A DNA stretch of 39,132 bases from an uncultured bacterium. Its GTDB lineage: Bacteria; Bacillota; Clostridia; Lachnospirales; Lachnospiraceae. The stretch spans positions 1-39,132 of the forward strand of contig CANPIC010000029.1 in assembly GCA_947574055.1 (NCBI GenBank), written 5' to 3'. This document shows positions 15,003 through 25,700 of the stretch, piece after piece; within the stretch, counting starts at the first letter, position 1, and each line of letters opens with the position of its first letter. The translations under genes and the position numbers were made by a program. Under the pieces are notes generated by a model, which was not told the DNA's origin, searched no databases, and saw nothing but the letters and a program-made list of their open reading frames with translations.

Positions 15003-16775
15003 TCACATCCGCTCCGGTGCAGAAAATCCCAGCAGATCGATGCAAGTCTCCAATATCTCTTTTGTCAGCACAAGAAGAGCAATCCAACCGGCTTTTTTCG
15101 CCTCCTCTTCTTCTGTCAGTATCTTTGTCTCATGATAAAAACGATTGAACGCATTGGCCAGGTCATAAATATAGCCGCAAATCTTATGTGGAGCTGTCTC
15201 GGCAAATGCCCCTGTCATCATGGCCTGGAAGCCGGCCAGCTTCATCATCAGATCTTTCTCCGCCGCGCTGTGAGCCTCCCGCAGGGAAACGGTGGATTCA
15301 TCCCCGCCCTGCTGCTGATATTTGCGCAGGATGGATTTGATGCGGGCGATGGTATACAGGATATAAGGGCCGGTATCCCCTTCGGAGGAACTGAATTTTT
15401 CCATATCAAAAATATAGTCTTTGGAAGCCTGATTGGACAGATCCCCGTATTTCACAGCTGCCAGCGCCACCTGCTCCGCCGTTATGCGCGCTTCCTCCGC
15501 CGGCATCTCCTGCTCTGTATTGTCCGCAATCCGTTTGTACATTCCCTCATTGATATCACGAAGCAGCGTCTCCAGACGCATCACACCGCCTTCCCGGGTC
15601 TTAAAGGCTTTGCCATCCTTGCCATTCATGGTGCCAAATCCGAGGAATTTGAGTTTTGTATCCGGCTTCACAAGCCCTGTCTTGCGCGCACAGCGAAACA
15701 CCTGTTCAAAATAAAGTTCCTGCCGCTTATCCACCACATAGATCATCTGATCCGGTGTGATCTGCTCCATCCGTTCCATAATGGTCGCCAGATCTGTCGT
15801 ATTGTAAAGAGATGCCCCATCAGATTTGAGAATCATGCAGGGCGGAATCTCTCTGGTGTCTGTCTCTTCCTTTACATCCACCACCAGTGCCCCGTCGCTC
15901 TCATGGGCATACCCATTTTCCTTCATATAAGAAACCATGCCGGGAATACGGTCGTGTACATCGGACTCCCCTTTCCAGAGATCAAATGCCACATGCAGTT
16001 TCTGATAATTTTTTTTCAGATCCGCCACCGATACCCGTATGATATGGTCCCACAGCGCCCGGTAACCCCTGACACCGCTTTGCAGCTTAAAGGTGGCCTC
16101 CATGGCCTTCTCCTTATAAGGCGCATCTTCCTTGGATCTGGCGCTGGCCGCCGGGTAGATCTCTTCCAGTTCGGAGATGGTAAAAGGCGCTTCCTGCGGA
16201 TACTCTCCCTCATATGCCTCATCAAAGTAGACCAGATCCGGGCAGCGCTCGCGCAGTTCGGTGATAATCAGTCCCATCTGCAGGCCCCAGTCTCCCAGAT
16301 GAATATCCCCGATGACCTGATGCCCCATATATCTGGCAATCCGTTTTACGCTCTCACCGATAATGGCAGAGCGCAGATGCCCCACATGCAGCGGCTTTGC
16401 CACATTGGGCCCGCCGTAATCTATGACAATCGTCTCCGGCTCCTTTGGCATTTCCAGTCCGAATTTCTCACTCTGGCTCATCTGCTTCAAATACTCTGTT
16501 AAAAAGGCTTCCGTTATCTTCAGATTCAGGAAACCGGGAGCCGCTGTCTCCACCTGGGAAAATATTGCCTTGTCTTTCAGATGCGCCGCCACTTCATCCG
16601 CAATGATCATCGGCGCTTTTTTATATTTCTTGGCTCCCGCCAGGGCGCCGTTGCACTGATATTCACACCGGTCCGGACGGTCAGAAACCGTCACACGCCC
16701 CAGTTCTTCCTCATAGCCGGCAGCGCCGAAGGCCGCCTGTACTTCCTTTGAAATCAAATCCAGAAACTTTTCCAT
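15003..16775 (-). CDS. argS: Arginyl-tRNA synthetase
   Basis: Charges tRNA-Arg with arginine. 590 residues, class I. N-terminal Arg-specific domain (about 1-105), HIGH motif as HVGH (130-133) in PNVAKPLHVGHLRSAIIG, KMSK region replaced by GKAFKTREGG, as is common in ArgRS, and a C-terminal helical DALR anticodon-binding domain ending SAPERM. The frame is open 13 codons upstream, but ATG 16775 follows a GGAGA ribosome site and matches the family. Last gene of the carAB operon, 46 bases after queH. No T-box or other leader was seen. Confidence 0.96.
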   Translation of the reverse strand: MEKFLDLISKEVQAAFGAAGYEEELGRVTVSDRPDRCEYQCNGALAGAKKYKKAPMIIADEVAAHLKDKAIFSQVETAAPGFLNLKITEAFLTEYLKQMSQSEKFGLEMPKEPETIVIDYGGPNVAKPLHVGHLRSAIIGESVKRIARYMGHQVIGDIHLGDWGLQMGLIITELRERCPDLVYFDEAYEGEYPQEAPFTISELEEIYPAASARSKEDAPYKEKAMEATFKLQSGVRGYRALWDHIIRVSVADLKKNYQKLHVAFDLWKGESDVHDRIPGMVSYMKENGYAHESDGALVVDVKEETDTREIPPCMILKSDGASLYNTTDLATIMERMEQITPDQMIYVVDKRQELYFEQVFRCARKTGLVKPDTKLKFLGFGTMNGKDGKAFKTREGGVMRLETLLRDINEGMYKRIADNTEQEMPAEEARITAEQVALAAVKYGDLSNQASKDYIFDMEKFSSSEGDTGPYILYTIARIKSILRKYQQQGGDESTVSLREAHSAAEKDLMMKLAGFQAMMTGAFAETAPHKICGYIYDLANAFNRFYHETKILTEEEEAKKAGWIALLVLTKEILETCIDLLGFSAPERM

Positions 16776-16821
16776 ATAACAGTCTCCTTCTCCTTTCTCA
16801 TTTCCGGTTCCCATTCACGTG

Positions 16822-17493
16822 CTAAAGACCACTCCTATGAGCAGCCTTCTCCCGTTCTGCCCTGGAAAATATACATCCGCAATAATCCTGTCTGTACAGG
16901 TCATACTGCCGGGATAATTCGATTGACTTTTTATAACCGTCTCTTTTCTTGAAATCCGAAGGTAAAAAGGCAATTCCATGGCGCTCCCCTGCCTCCCGGC
17001 CGATCTCATTGAGCAGAGGCGCCTGTTTCAGCGGGCTGATGGTCAGCGTAGTGGTAAAATAAGCAAACCCCTGCGCCTTCGCCTGCCTTGCCGTCTCCTC
17101 CAGCCGCAGGGCAAAGCAGCGCCGGCACCGCTCCCCGCCCTCGGGGCACTGTTCCAGCCCCCGGACCGCCCGGAGGAAAACTGCCGGCTGATAAGCCCCT
17201 TCCTGTACCTCTATGGGAAAGTTCTCTTCTATCCCGCCGCACGCCCTCTGGGCTTCCCTCTCCCGATTCATGGCCTGGATCAGCCGCACCTGCTCCGCCG
17301 CACGCTTCTGGTATTCCTGCGCCTGTGTAATATTGGGATTATAATAAAACACAGTAATCCGAAAATAACTGCGCAGATACCACAGTACATAACTGCTGCA
17401 GGGAGCGCAGCAGCTGTGGAGAAACAGCCGCTGCCCCCGTGTCTTTTCCAGTGCCAGTATCTGGTCCAATTCTTTCTGATAATTAGGATTCAT
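16822..17493 (-). CDS. queH: Epoxyqueuosine reductase QueH
   Basis: Last step of queuosine synthesis: reduces epoxyqueuosine in tRNA to queuosine using a metal cluster; non-orthologous replacement of QueG. 223 residues. Conserved cysteines are visible: C28, C29 and C32 in SCCAPCS, C123 and C126 in GERCRRCF, and C205 and C207 in DYCGC. The motif FTTTLTISPLK is typical (DUF208). ATG 17493 is one base after the carB stop (TAATATG), indicating tight coupling, although queuosine has no clear metabolic tie to carbamoyl phosphate. No other queuosine genes lie in the window. Confidence 0.9.
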   Translation of the reverse strand: MNPNYQKELDQILALEKTRGQRLFLHSCCAPCSSYVLWYLRSYFRITVFYYNPNITQAQEYQKRAAEQVRLIQAMNREREAQRACGGIEENFPIEVQEGAYQPAVFLRAVRGLEQCPEGGERCRRCFALRLEETARQAKAQGFAYFTTTLTISPLKQAPLLNEIGREAGERHGIAFLPSDFKKRDGYKKSIELSRQYDLYRQDYCGCIFSRAEREKAAHRSGL

Positions 17494-17494
17494 A

Positions 17495-20400
17495 TTACAG
17501 CTCCGCCACATCTACCAGTGTCAGTTCCCCGGCCCGGGCCGTTTCCAGACTGGTCACAAGCGCTCTGGCCGTATCCAGACTGGTCAGGCAGTTCACACCG
17601 GTCTCAATGGCCGTCCGGCGAATGAGAAAACCGTCTCTGGACTTATCCCGCCCCTGGGTGGGGGTGTCGATCACCAGATCAATCTTATGTCCCAGTATCA
17701 GGTCCATAACGGTGGGCGATTCCTGCTGAATCTTATTGACCTTCCGCGCCCTGATCCCGGCTTCCCGCAGCGCTGCCGCAGTACTTCTGGTGGCATAAAT
17801 GGTATACCCCAGACGCTCAAAACGGCGGCCGATCTCTATCGCCTCTCCCTTATCCGCATCCTTGACGGTAATGATCATCTGCTTAAACCGGGGCAGATCC
17901 ACACCGGAGCCCAGAAAAGCCTTATACAGTGCTTCCTGGAAAGTAGGGGCAATCCCCAGACATTCCCCTGTCGATTTCATTTCCGGTCCCAGGCTGATCT
18001 CCGCGCCCCGGATCTTTTCAAACGAAAAGACAGGCATCTTGATGGCCACATAGTCCACTTCCTTCTGCAGTCCCGGCTCATAGCCCAGTTCCCGGATCGT
18101 CTTGCCGATGATGACCTCTGAGGCCAGATCGACAATGGGGATTCCTGTCACCTTGCTGATATAAGGCACCGTCCTGGAAGAACGGGGATTGACTTCGATC
18201 ACATAGACCTCTTCCCCGATGGCAATAAACTGAATATTGATCAGACCCTTCACATGCAGCGCCTTTGCCAGACGTCTGGTATATTCTGCGATCTTTTCCT
18301 TTACCTTCTCATCAATCGTATGGGCCGGGTAGACCGAAATACTGTCGCCGGAATGAACACCCGTGCGCTCGATATGCTCCATAATGCCGGGAATCAGAAT
18401 ATCCGTCCCGTCACAGACCGCGTCCACTTCGATCTCTTTGCCCTGCAGATATTTATCCACCAGGATGGGATGATCCTGGGCAATGCGGTTGATGATTTCC
18501 ATAAACTCTTCGATTTCCTGATCGTTGATGGCAATCTGCATCCCCTGCCCGCCCAGCACATAAGAGGGCCGCACCAGTACCGGATAGCCCAGCCGGTTTG
18601 CCACCTCTTTGGCTTCCTGCGCCGTATAGACCGTCCCGCCTGCCGCCCTGGGAATCTGCGTCTGTTCCAGGATACGGTCAAACAATTCCCTGTCCTCTGC
18701 CGCATCCACATCTTCCGCCCTGGTCCCCAGAATGGGAACCCCCATCTTCATCAGACTCTCTGTCAGTTTGATCGCCGTCTGCCCGCCAAACTGCACGATA
18801 GCACCGTCCGGCTCTTCCAGGCGCACAATGTTTTCCACATCCTCCGGTGTCAGCGGCTCAAAATAAAGTTTATCCGCAATATCAAAATCCGTACTCACAG
18901 TCTCCGGATTGTTATTGATGATGATCGTCTCATACCCTGCTCTCGAAAAAGCCCAGGTGGCATGCACGGAACAATAATCAAATTCGATGCCCTGTCCGAT
19001 GCGGATCGGTCCCGATCCCAGTACCAGTACCTTCTTTCTGCCCGTCGTCCTGACCGCTTCGTTTTCACTGCCAAAGCAGGAATAATAATACGGCGTACTG
19101 GCTTCAAATTCCGCGGCGCAGGTATCCACCATCTTAAAGGCCGCCGTGATACCATGCTCATATCGCTTCTGTCTGACTTCATCTTCTGACATACCTGTCA
19201 GTTTTGCAATCACCTGATCCGGAAATTCCATCCGTTTGGCTTCTTTTAACAGTTCTGTCGAAAGGGGTTCCTCTCTCAGCCGCGCTTCCATCTCTGTCAG
19301 GACCGCCAGTTTATCTATAAACCAGATGTCTATCTGCGTAATCTCGTGAATATCCTCCTGGGAGACGCCTTTGCGCAGAGCCTCCGCGATCACATAGGTC
19401 CTCTGGTCGTCCACAATCCGCAGACGCTCTTTTAATTCGTCCGCCGACAGATCACTGAAATCATAGCTGAGCAGGCAGTCCACATGCTGTTCCAGAGAAC
19501 GGATGGCCTTCATCAGTGCCCCTTCAAAGTTCTGACAGATACTCATCACTTCGCCGGTAGCTTTCATCTGTGTGGTCAGCGTCCGCTTGGCGGTCAGAAA
19601 TTTATCAAATGGCAGCCTGGGCAGCTTGACCACGCAATAATCCAGCGCCGGTTCAAAGCAGGCGCATGTCTTACCGGTAATGGAGTTTGTGATTTCATCC
19701 AGTGTATAGCCCAGCGCAATCTTGGCCGCCACCTTGGCAATGGGATATCCCGTAGCCTTGCTGGCCAGCGCGGAAGAGCGGCTGACACGGGGATTCACCT
19801 CGATCACACAATATTCAAAACTTGTGGGATGCAGGGCAAACTGTACGTTACAGCCCCCGGTAATCGCCAGTTCACTGATGATATTCAGCGCCGCGCTCCG
19901 CAGCATCTGATATTCCTTATCGCTGAGCGTCTGAGAAGGGGCGACCACGATGCTGTCTCCTGTGTGCACGCCCACCGGGTCGATATTTTCCATATTGCAA
20001 ACGGTGATGCAGTTACCGGCACCATCTCGCATGACTTCGTATTCGATCTCTTTCCAGCCTGCGATACACCGTTCCACCAGCACCTGTCCCACCCTGGACA
20101 GCCGCAGGCCGTTTGCCAGTATCTCCTCCAGTTCTATCTGGTTATGCGCGATCCCGCCGCCGCTTCCGCCCAGTGTATAGGCAGGCCGCAATACGACCGG
20201 ATACCCGATGCTTTTTACAAAAGCCACACCGTCCTCGATGTTTTCCACCACCTTGGAGGCCGCACAGGGCTCCCCGATCTTTTCCATGGTATCTTTGAAT
20301 TCCTGCCGGTCCTCCGCCTTTCTGATGGTCGCCGCCGTCGTCCCCAGCAGTGTCACATGATGGGACGCCAGAAAACCGGATTCCTCCAGCTCCATCCCCA

Positions 20401-20692
20401 GATTCAGCCCGGCCTGGCCGCCCAGCGTGGGCAGGATGCTGTCCGGTTTTTCCTTCTCGATGATCTGTTCCAGCACCTTCCCTGTCAGCGGCTCAATGTA
20501 GACGTGATCCGCGATATCTTTATCTGTCATAATGGTGGCGGGATTGGAATTGACCAGTACCACTTCCACCCCTTCTTCTTTCAAAGAGCGGCAGGCCTGC
20601 GTACCCGCATAATCAAATTCCGCCGCCTGGCCGATCACAATGGGGCCGGAGCCGATTACCAGTACTTTTTTTACATTTGGATTCTTAGGCAT
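17495..20692 (-). CDS. carB: Carbamoyl-phosphate synthase large subunit
   Basis: Makes carbamoyl phosphate from bicarbonate, ammonia (from CarA) and two ATP, for pyrimidines and arginine. 1065 residues, full length: carboxyphosphate-forming ATP-grasp half (1 to about 400), oligomerisation region (about 400-550), second ATP-grasp half (about 550-935, starting RKKVLVLGSGPIRIGQGIEF), and an MGS-like allosteric domain (about 935-1065). Each half has its own GSGP-IGQ motif. ATG 20692 overlaps carA by 8 bases. A single carAB set with the MGS domain suggests allosteric control by nucleotides or ornithine. Confidence 0.98.
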   Translation of the reverse strand: MPKNPNVKKVLVIGSGPIVIGQAAEFDYAGTQACRSLKEEGVEVVLVNSNPATIMTDKDIADHVYIEPLTGKVLEQIIEKEKPDSILPTLGGQAGLNLGMELEESGFLASHHVTLLGTTAATIRKAEDRQEFKDTMEKIGEPCAASKVVENIEDGVAFVKSIGYPVVLRPAYTLGGSGGGIAHNQIELEEILANGLRLSRVGQVLVERCIAGWKEIEYEVMRDGAGNCITVCNMENIDPVGVHTGDSIVVAPSQTLSDKEYQMLRSAALNIISELAITGGCNVQFALHPTSFEYCVIEVNPRVSRSSALASKATGYPIAKVAAKIALGYTLDEITNSITGKTCACFEPALDYCVVKLPRLPFDKFLTAKRTLTTQMKATGEVMSICQNFEGALMKAIRSLEQHVDCLLSYDFSDLSADELKERLRIVDDQRTYVIAEALRKGVSQEDIHEITQIDIWFIDKLAVLTEMEARLREEPLSTELLKEAKRMEFPDQVIAKLTGMSEDEVRQKRYEHGITAAFKMVDTCAAEFEASTPYYYSCFGSENEAVRTTGRKKVLVLGSGPIRIGQGIEFDYCSVHATWAFSRAGYETIIINNNPETVSTDFDIADKLYFEPLTPEDVENIVRLEEPDGAIVQFGGQTAIKLTESLMKMGVPILGTRAEDVDAAEDRELFDRILEQTQIPRAAGGTVYTAQEAKEVANRLGYPVLVRPSYVLGGQGMQIAINDQEIEEFMEIINRIAQDHPILVDKYLQGKEIEVDAVCDGTDILIPGIMEHIERTGVHSGDSISVYPAHTIDEKVKEKIAEYTRRLAKALHVKGLINIQFIAIGEEVYVIEVNPRSSRTVPYISKVTGIPIVDLASEVIIGKTIRELGYEPGLQKEVDYVAIKMPVFSFEKIRGAEISLGPEMKSTGECLGIAPTFQEALYKAFLGSGVDLPRFKQMIITVKDADKGEAIEIGRRFERLGYTIYATRSTAAALREAGIRARKVNKIQQESPTVMDLILGHKIDLVIDTPTQGRDKSRDGFLIRRTAIETGVNCLTSLDTARALVTSLETARAGELTLVDVAEL

Positions 20693-21860
20693 TCTTTCCC
20701 ACCTCCATCATTTCGATAAACCGGTCAAACAGATACCCCGAATCCTGTGGCCCGGGGCATGCCTCCGGATGGTACTGCACGGTAAAGACCGGCTTTTGCA
20801 CATAGGCAAGCCCCTCACAGGTCCCGTCATTGGCATTGACAAAGGCCGGTCTGGCAGTCCGTGCATCCAGCCTGTCCATATCCACCACATACCCATGGTT
20901 TTGCGAAGAGATATAGACTCTTCCCGTCTGCAGATCCTTTACTGGATGATTACCGCCCCGGTGACCATATTTTAATTTATAAGTATCCGCCCCGGTAGCC
21001 AGCGCCATCAGCTGATGTCCCAGGCAGATAGCAAAAACAGGCACCCCGGATTCATACAATTTTCTGACTTCCCGGATGATATCCCCACATTCTTTCGGAT
21101 CTCCCGGTCCATTGGAAAGCATAATGCCGTCCGGCTGCTCCCCCAGTATTTCCTCCGCCGGTGTAAACGCCGGATACACCGTCACGTCAATGCCCCGCTG
21201 CGCCAGAGAGTCGGCAATGTTACGTTTCATCCCCAGATCCAGAAGTGCCACTCGCTTGCCGGCGCCGTTTAACCTGCGCACCAGAGTCGGTCGCTTCTCC
21301 TTTTGTCCGGTGTAGACCGCGCTGCCGGAGACAGGGCCGTTCTCCGCCATATCCCTTGCACCTCTCACCTGATATTTCTCCCGGCAGGTCACCCGTTCCA
21401 CCACTTTTCCGGTCGTATAAGCCCGCAGCCTCGGCAGGACTTCTTCTATATTATAAGAAGCATCGGTGGTGATCATACCATTCATCGTCCCCTTCTCACG
21501 AAGGAGCCTGGTCAGTGCCCGGGTGTCAATTCCCGCGATGCCCGGCACATCATACTCCTCCAGAAACTGCCCGATGCTTTTGTCACTGCGAAAGTTCGAA
21601 GGTATTCTCGAAAGTTCCCGCACGATAAAACCGTCCGGCCATGGTCTGACAGATTCCATATCCTCTGTGCAGACACCATAATTGCCGATCAGCGGATAAG
21701 TCATGCACACCGCCTGGCCCGCATAAGAGGGATCGGTCAGCACTTCCGGATAGCCTGCCATTGATGTGTTAAAAACAATCTCACTGATCATCTCCCGTCT
21801 GGCCCCGATATGTATTCCCTCAAATACCGTGCCGTCTTCCAAAATCAAGAACGCCTTCAT
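20685..21860 (-). CDS. carA: Carbamoyl-phosphate synthase small subunit
   Basis: Glutaminase subunit that feeds ammonia to CarB. 391 residues. N-terminal CarA domain (ILEDGTVFEGIHIGA, VFNTSMAGYPEVLTDPSYAGQ), C-terminal class I glutamine amidotransferase with nucleophile Cys in FAICLGHQLMALATG and the His-Glu pair in QYHPEACPGPQD. Slightly longer than most CarA because of an inserted stretch before the amidotransferase (about 170-205). ATG 21860 follows GGAGG. First gene of the operon; the promoter is 65 bases upstream. Confidence 0.96.
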   Translation of the reverse strand: MKAFLILEDGTVFEGIHIGARREMISEIVFNTSMAGYPEVLTDPSYAGQAVCMTYPLIGNYGVCTEDMESVRPWPDGFIVRELSRIPSNFRSDKSIGQFLEEYDVPGIAGIDTRALTRLLREKGTMNGMITTDASYNIEEVLPRLRAYTTGKVVERVTCREKYQVRGARDMAENGPVSGSAVYTGQKEKRPTLVRRLNGAGKRVALLDLGMKRNIADSLAQRGIDVTVYPAFTPAEEILGEQPDGIMLSNGPGDPKECGDIIREVRKLYESGVPVFAICLGHQLMALATGADTYKLKYGHRGGNHPVKDLQTGRVYISSQNHGYVVDMDRLDARTARPAFVNANDGTCEGLAYVQKPVFTVQYHPEACPGPQDSGYLFDRFIEMMEVGKNA

Positions 21861-21924
21861 AGATACCTCCAGTCATACGTTGCACAGCCCTGTTGTCCGG
21901 ACCGTCATTGTCCATAATCGTTTT

Positions 21925-21953
21925 ATTATATCATACAGAAAATAAGGCTTCAA
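21925..21953 (-). promoter_or_regulatory. Promoter of carAB-queH-argS
   Basis: Minus strand: TTGAAG (21948-21953), 17-base spacer, perfect TATAAT (21925-21930). The leader of about 57 bases is too short for a PyrR-type attenuator with terminator and antiterminator, and none is visible. Confidence 0.75.
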
Positions 21954-21993
21954 CCGCAAAGTCGGGAATTTATATGACAAACGCGGGGATAGA

Positions 21994-22602
21994 TCAACTG
22001 TGAACTACATGCTGATGCTCTGAAGGATCGGCATAAAAGACCGCCGCCCTGTCCGGATCGGCGCTTCTTCCCGAAAAAGACGGAAACAGAAAACCACATT
22101 CCGGCGTGCCCGGTTCATACTCTCCTGTCAGAGGACAGATCACACATATCAGATATTCATAGACTTCCTCCGACTCTCCCAGACGGCTCTTGTCCGCCGC
22201 CTTTACAGGGATATCGTACCTGTCATGAAATACATAGATGGCATAGGCTTCTTTTCTGCCATATTTCTCTGCCACCAGTTCATAAAAGGTTTCCATCAGC
22301 GCATCGTTTTTCAGCCCGCAGTTTTTTATGGCCATCAGAAGCTGCCACATACTGCCCGCTCCCCGTCGCTCCCGCGCAAAGAAATACTCCTGAAGCTGCT
22401 CATTGGTACGTGAAAAAGGAACCGCTTTGGCCAGTGCCAGATTTTTCTGTCGCTCCCCCGTGGAAAGATTCAGAAAATTTGTATTGAATGTCCCGTCTAT
22501 CTCCCCCTCTTCATCCATATAGCAACCGGCAATCCTTGTCATCGACGTGCGGGAAACACTCATCCGCCTCGTCAGTTCCAGCATATCTTCTCTGTTTAAC
22601 AT
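21994..22602 (-). CDS. Short DUF4317-type protein
   Basis: 202 residues resembling the first half of DUF4317 proteins of Clostridia (usually near 380-420 residues). Matching features: start LNREDMLELTRRMSVSRTSMTRIAGCYMD, FLNLSTGERQKNLALAKAVPFS, the middle FHDRYDIPVKAADKSRLGESEEVYEYLICVICP, and GFLFPSFSGRSADPDRAAVFY. It ends directly after this point, and the bases downstream hold the carA promoter, so the C-terminal half is missing. A loop between ICP and GFLFP is also shorter. Function of the family is unknown. It may be a natural short paralogue or a truncated copy. ATG 22602 follows a GGGGG ribosome site. Confidence 0.72.
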   Translation of the reverse strand: MLNREDMLELTRRMSVSRTSMTRIAGCYMDEEGEIDGTFNTNFLNLSTGERQKNLALAKAVPFSRTNEQLQEYFFARERRGAGSMWQLLMAIKNCGLKNDALMETFYELVAEKYGRKEAYAIYVFHDRYDIPVKAADKSRLGESEEVYEYLICVICPLTGEYEPGTPECGFLFPSFSGRSADPDRAAVFYADPSEHQHVVHS

Positions 22603-22710
22603 AAATCCCCCTTTTCCTCACACATTTCCCGTCCAGTCTTATCGCCGCCGTCCTGCCCTCCCCGGAAAAAACGGTATCCAAAAAGCCGCAGACGCACCGT
22701 CAGACTAAGA

Positions 22711-22736
22711 AGGATGCCGGCTCATACCGGCATCCT
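22711..22736 (-). terminator. Terminator of purL
   Basis: AGGATGCCGG (22711-22720) and CCGGCATCCT (22727-22736) form a 10-bp perfect stem with a 6-base loop, 14 bases past the purL stop. On the minus strand only a short TTCTT follows, so termination may be partial. Confidence 0.7.
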
Positions 22737-22750
22737 CCAAAAACCTTTTC

Positions 22751-25700
22751 CTATTTAAAATACCGCACCCCGGACTCGAAAATCTTCATATCCTGTTCTC
22801 CGAAAATATTTCCTGCCACCATATCTCCTCTGCGTTCGCTGTGTGCCATCTTGCCCAGACACCGTCCGTCCGGGGAGGTGATGCCTTCGATCGCGGCATA
22901 GGAGCCGTTCACATTCCAGCGCGGATCCATGGTGACATTACCGTCAGGATCTGCATAGCGGGTAGCCACCTGTCCATTCTCGAACAGTCTCTCGATCCAT
23001 GCAGACGGCGCCACAAACCGGCCTTCTCCATGGCTGGCAGGATTTACATAAGTCTTGCCCACTTCCGCTTCCATCAGCCAGGGAGACTTGTTGGAAACGA
23101 CCTTTGTATAGACCATTGTGGAAATATGACGGCCTATCGTATTAAACGTCAGTGTGGGAGAATCTTCCTGCTGCCCGCACACTTCACCGTAAGGCACCAG
23201 CCCCAGTTTAATCATGGCCTGGAAGCCGTTACAGATCCCCAGTGCCAGACCGTCCCGCTCCTGTAAAAGTTTCATCACCGCTTCCTGCAGACGGGCATTG
23301 CGAAAGGCAGTGGCAAAGAATTTCGCGCTGCCATCCGGCTCATCTCCCGCAGAAAATCCACCTGGAAACATAATGATCTGCGCGCGGGCAATGGCATCTT
23401 CAAAGACTGCCACCGAATCCCTGATATCCTCTGCCGACAGATCCCGGAATACTTTCGTGATCACGCCCGCCCCTGCCCTTTCAAAAGCTCTGGCACTGTC
23501 ATATTCGCAGTTTGTGCCCGAAAAGACAGGTATAAAAACAGTCGGCCTTGCCGTTTTATGTTTACATATATGGAAAGATGGCGCCTGATAACAGTCATAT
23601 GTTTTCATCTGCCGGCTGCCCGGCTCTGGCTCCGCCACGGAAGGAAATACCTTTTCCAGTGTCCCCGTCCAGGCCTGCAGTGCCTCTTCCATTGTCAGAT
23701 GCATCTCTTTATGAATAAATACCGGCTCTGCACTCACGCGGCCAACCACCGTAAAATCAATCCCTGCATCTTCCAGTTCCATGCAGATATCCGCCGGCAC
23801 TTCTGCCAGTATACCACCCAGTTCATTGGCAAACAGTTCTTTTTCATCCAGTTCTGCTTCAAAGACAATTCCCAGCCTGTTGCCAAAAGCCATCTTGCAG
23901 GCTGCAGCTGCGATCCCGTAGGAATCCAGAGCATAGGCAGATATGATCTTTTTCTGACGGATCAGCTCTGTCAAAGAGCTGTAAAGTTCCATCACACTTT
24001 CATAGACCGGCAGGTCAAACTCATCCCTTTCGATCGGGAACGCAAGCAAGAGACTGCCCGGCTGTTTCAGTTCCGGTGTGATGATATCATGGCCGTCCGC
24101 CACATCCACGGCAAACGAGACCAGCGTAGGCGGCACATCAATATCATTGAACGTGCCTGACATGCTGTCCTTGCCGCCGATAGATGGCAGTTCAAAGCCC
24201 ATCTGCGCATCGAATGCCCCCAGCAATGCCGCAAACGGCTGACTCCACCGCGACGGCTCGGATGTCATTCTGCGAAAATATTCCTGGAAGGTAAAATGTA
24301 TCTTTCTGTAATCGCCGCCTGCCGCCACGATCCTGGCCATAGACTGTGTGACCGCATAAACGGCTCCATGGTAGGGGCTCCAGGAGGACAGATACGGATC
24401 AAAGCCATAACTCATCATCGTCACGGTGTCCGTCTTTCCGTGCAGTACCGGCATTTTCGCCACCATAACCTGTGTCTCTGTCAGCTGATACTTACCGCCA
24501 TATGGCATAAATACGCTTCCGGCGCCGATGGAAGCGTCAAATATCTCCACCAGTCCTTTCTGCGAACATACATTCAGATCCGCCAGCGTGGCAAGCCATG
24601 CCTTTGCGGCATCCTTTTCCTGCAAAGCCGTTTTCACCGCCGGGACAGCATATTGCTTAAAATAATTGTCCTCTTCCAACGGCATTTCCACCACTACGTC
24701 CGTCTCCTGATGTGCGCCGTTTGTATCCAGAAAGGCTCTGGAAAGATTGACAATCTCCTTTCCTCTCCAGGAAAGAACCAACCTCGGTTCTTTCGTCACA
24801 ACCGCCACCTTAACGGCCTCCAGATTTTCCTCTGCGGCATATGCCAAAAATCTGTCCGCATCCTCCGGCGATACCACCACTGCCATCCGTTCCTGCGATT
24901 CGGAAATAGCCAGTTCCGTGCCGTCCAGACCGGCATATTTTTTCGGCACCAGATCCAGATCGACCCGCAGACCGTCGGCCAATTCCCCGATGGCAACCGA
25001 CACACCGCCGGCGCCAAAGTCATTGCATTTTTTAATGAGCCGGCTCACCTCTTCCCGGCGAAACAGGCGCTGTATCTTGCGTTCCGTGGGCGCATTGCCC
25101 TTTTGCACCTCTGCCCCGCAGTTCTCAAGGGAACTCTCTGTATGCACTTTGGAAGAACCGGTGGCCCCGCCGCAGCCGTCCCGTCCCGTCCTGCCGCCCA
25201 GCAAGATAATAATATCCCCCGGATCAGAAGTGGCACGGACTACATTTTCCCGTGGGGAAGCCCCCATGACAGCGCCGATCTCCATACGCTTCGCCACATA
25301 GGAAGGATGATAGATCTCTTTTACATAGCCGGTGGCCAGTCCAATCTGGTTTCCGTAGGACGAATAGCCATCTGCCGCCCCCTTTACCAGCTTTTTCTGC
25401 GGCAGCTTACCGCGCAGGGTCTCAGATACGGGCACGGTGGGATCTGCTGCCCCGGTCACACGCATGGCCTGATAGACATACGAACGCCCGGACAACGGAT
25501 CACGGATAGCGCCTCCCAGACAGGTAGCCGCGCCGCCAAAAGGCTCGATCTCCGTGGGATGGTTGTGCGTCTCGTTTTTAAAGCTGACCAGCCATTCCTG
25601 CTTTGCTCCGTCTATCTGCACCGGCACCACAATCGAGCAGGCATTGATCTCGTCGGATTCCTCCATATCCTGCAATTTGCCGTCCTTTTTCAGTTTCTTC

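Noticed and set aside
19484-20719. A 411-codon open frame on the plus strand
   Set aside because: Shadow of carB, a complete conserved gene.
21861-21924. PyrR attenuator or riboswitch before carA
   Set aside because: Leader of about 57 bases has no terminator/antiterminator pair or known motif.
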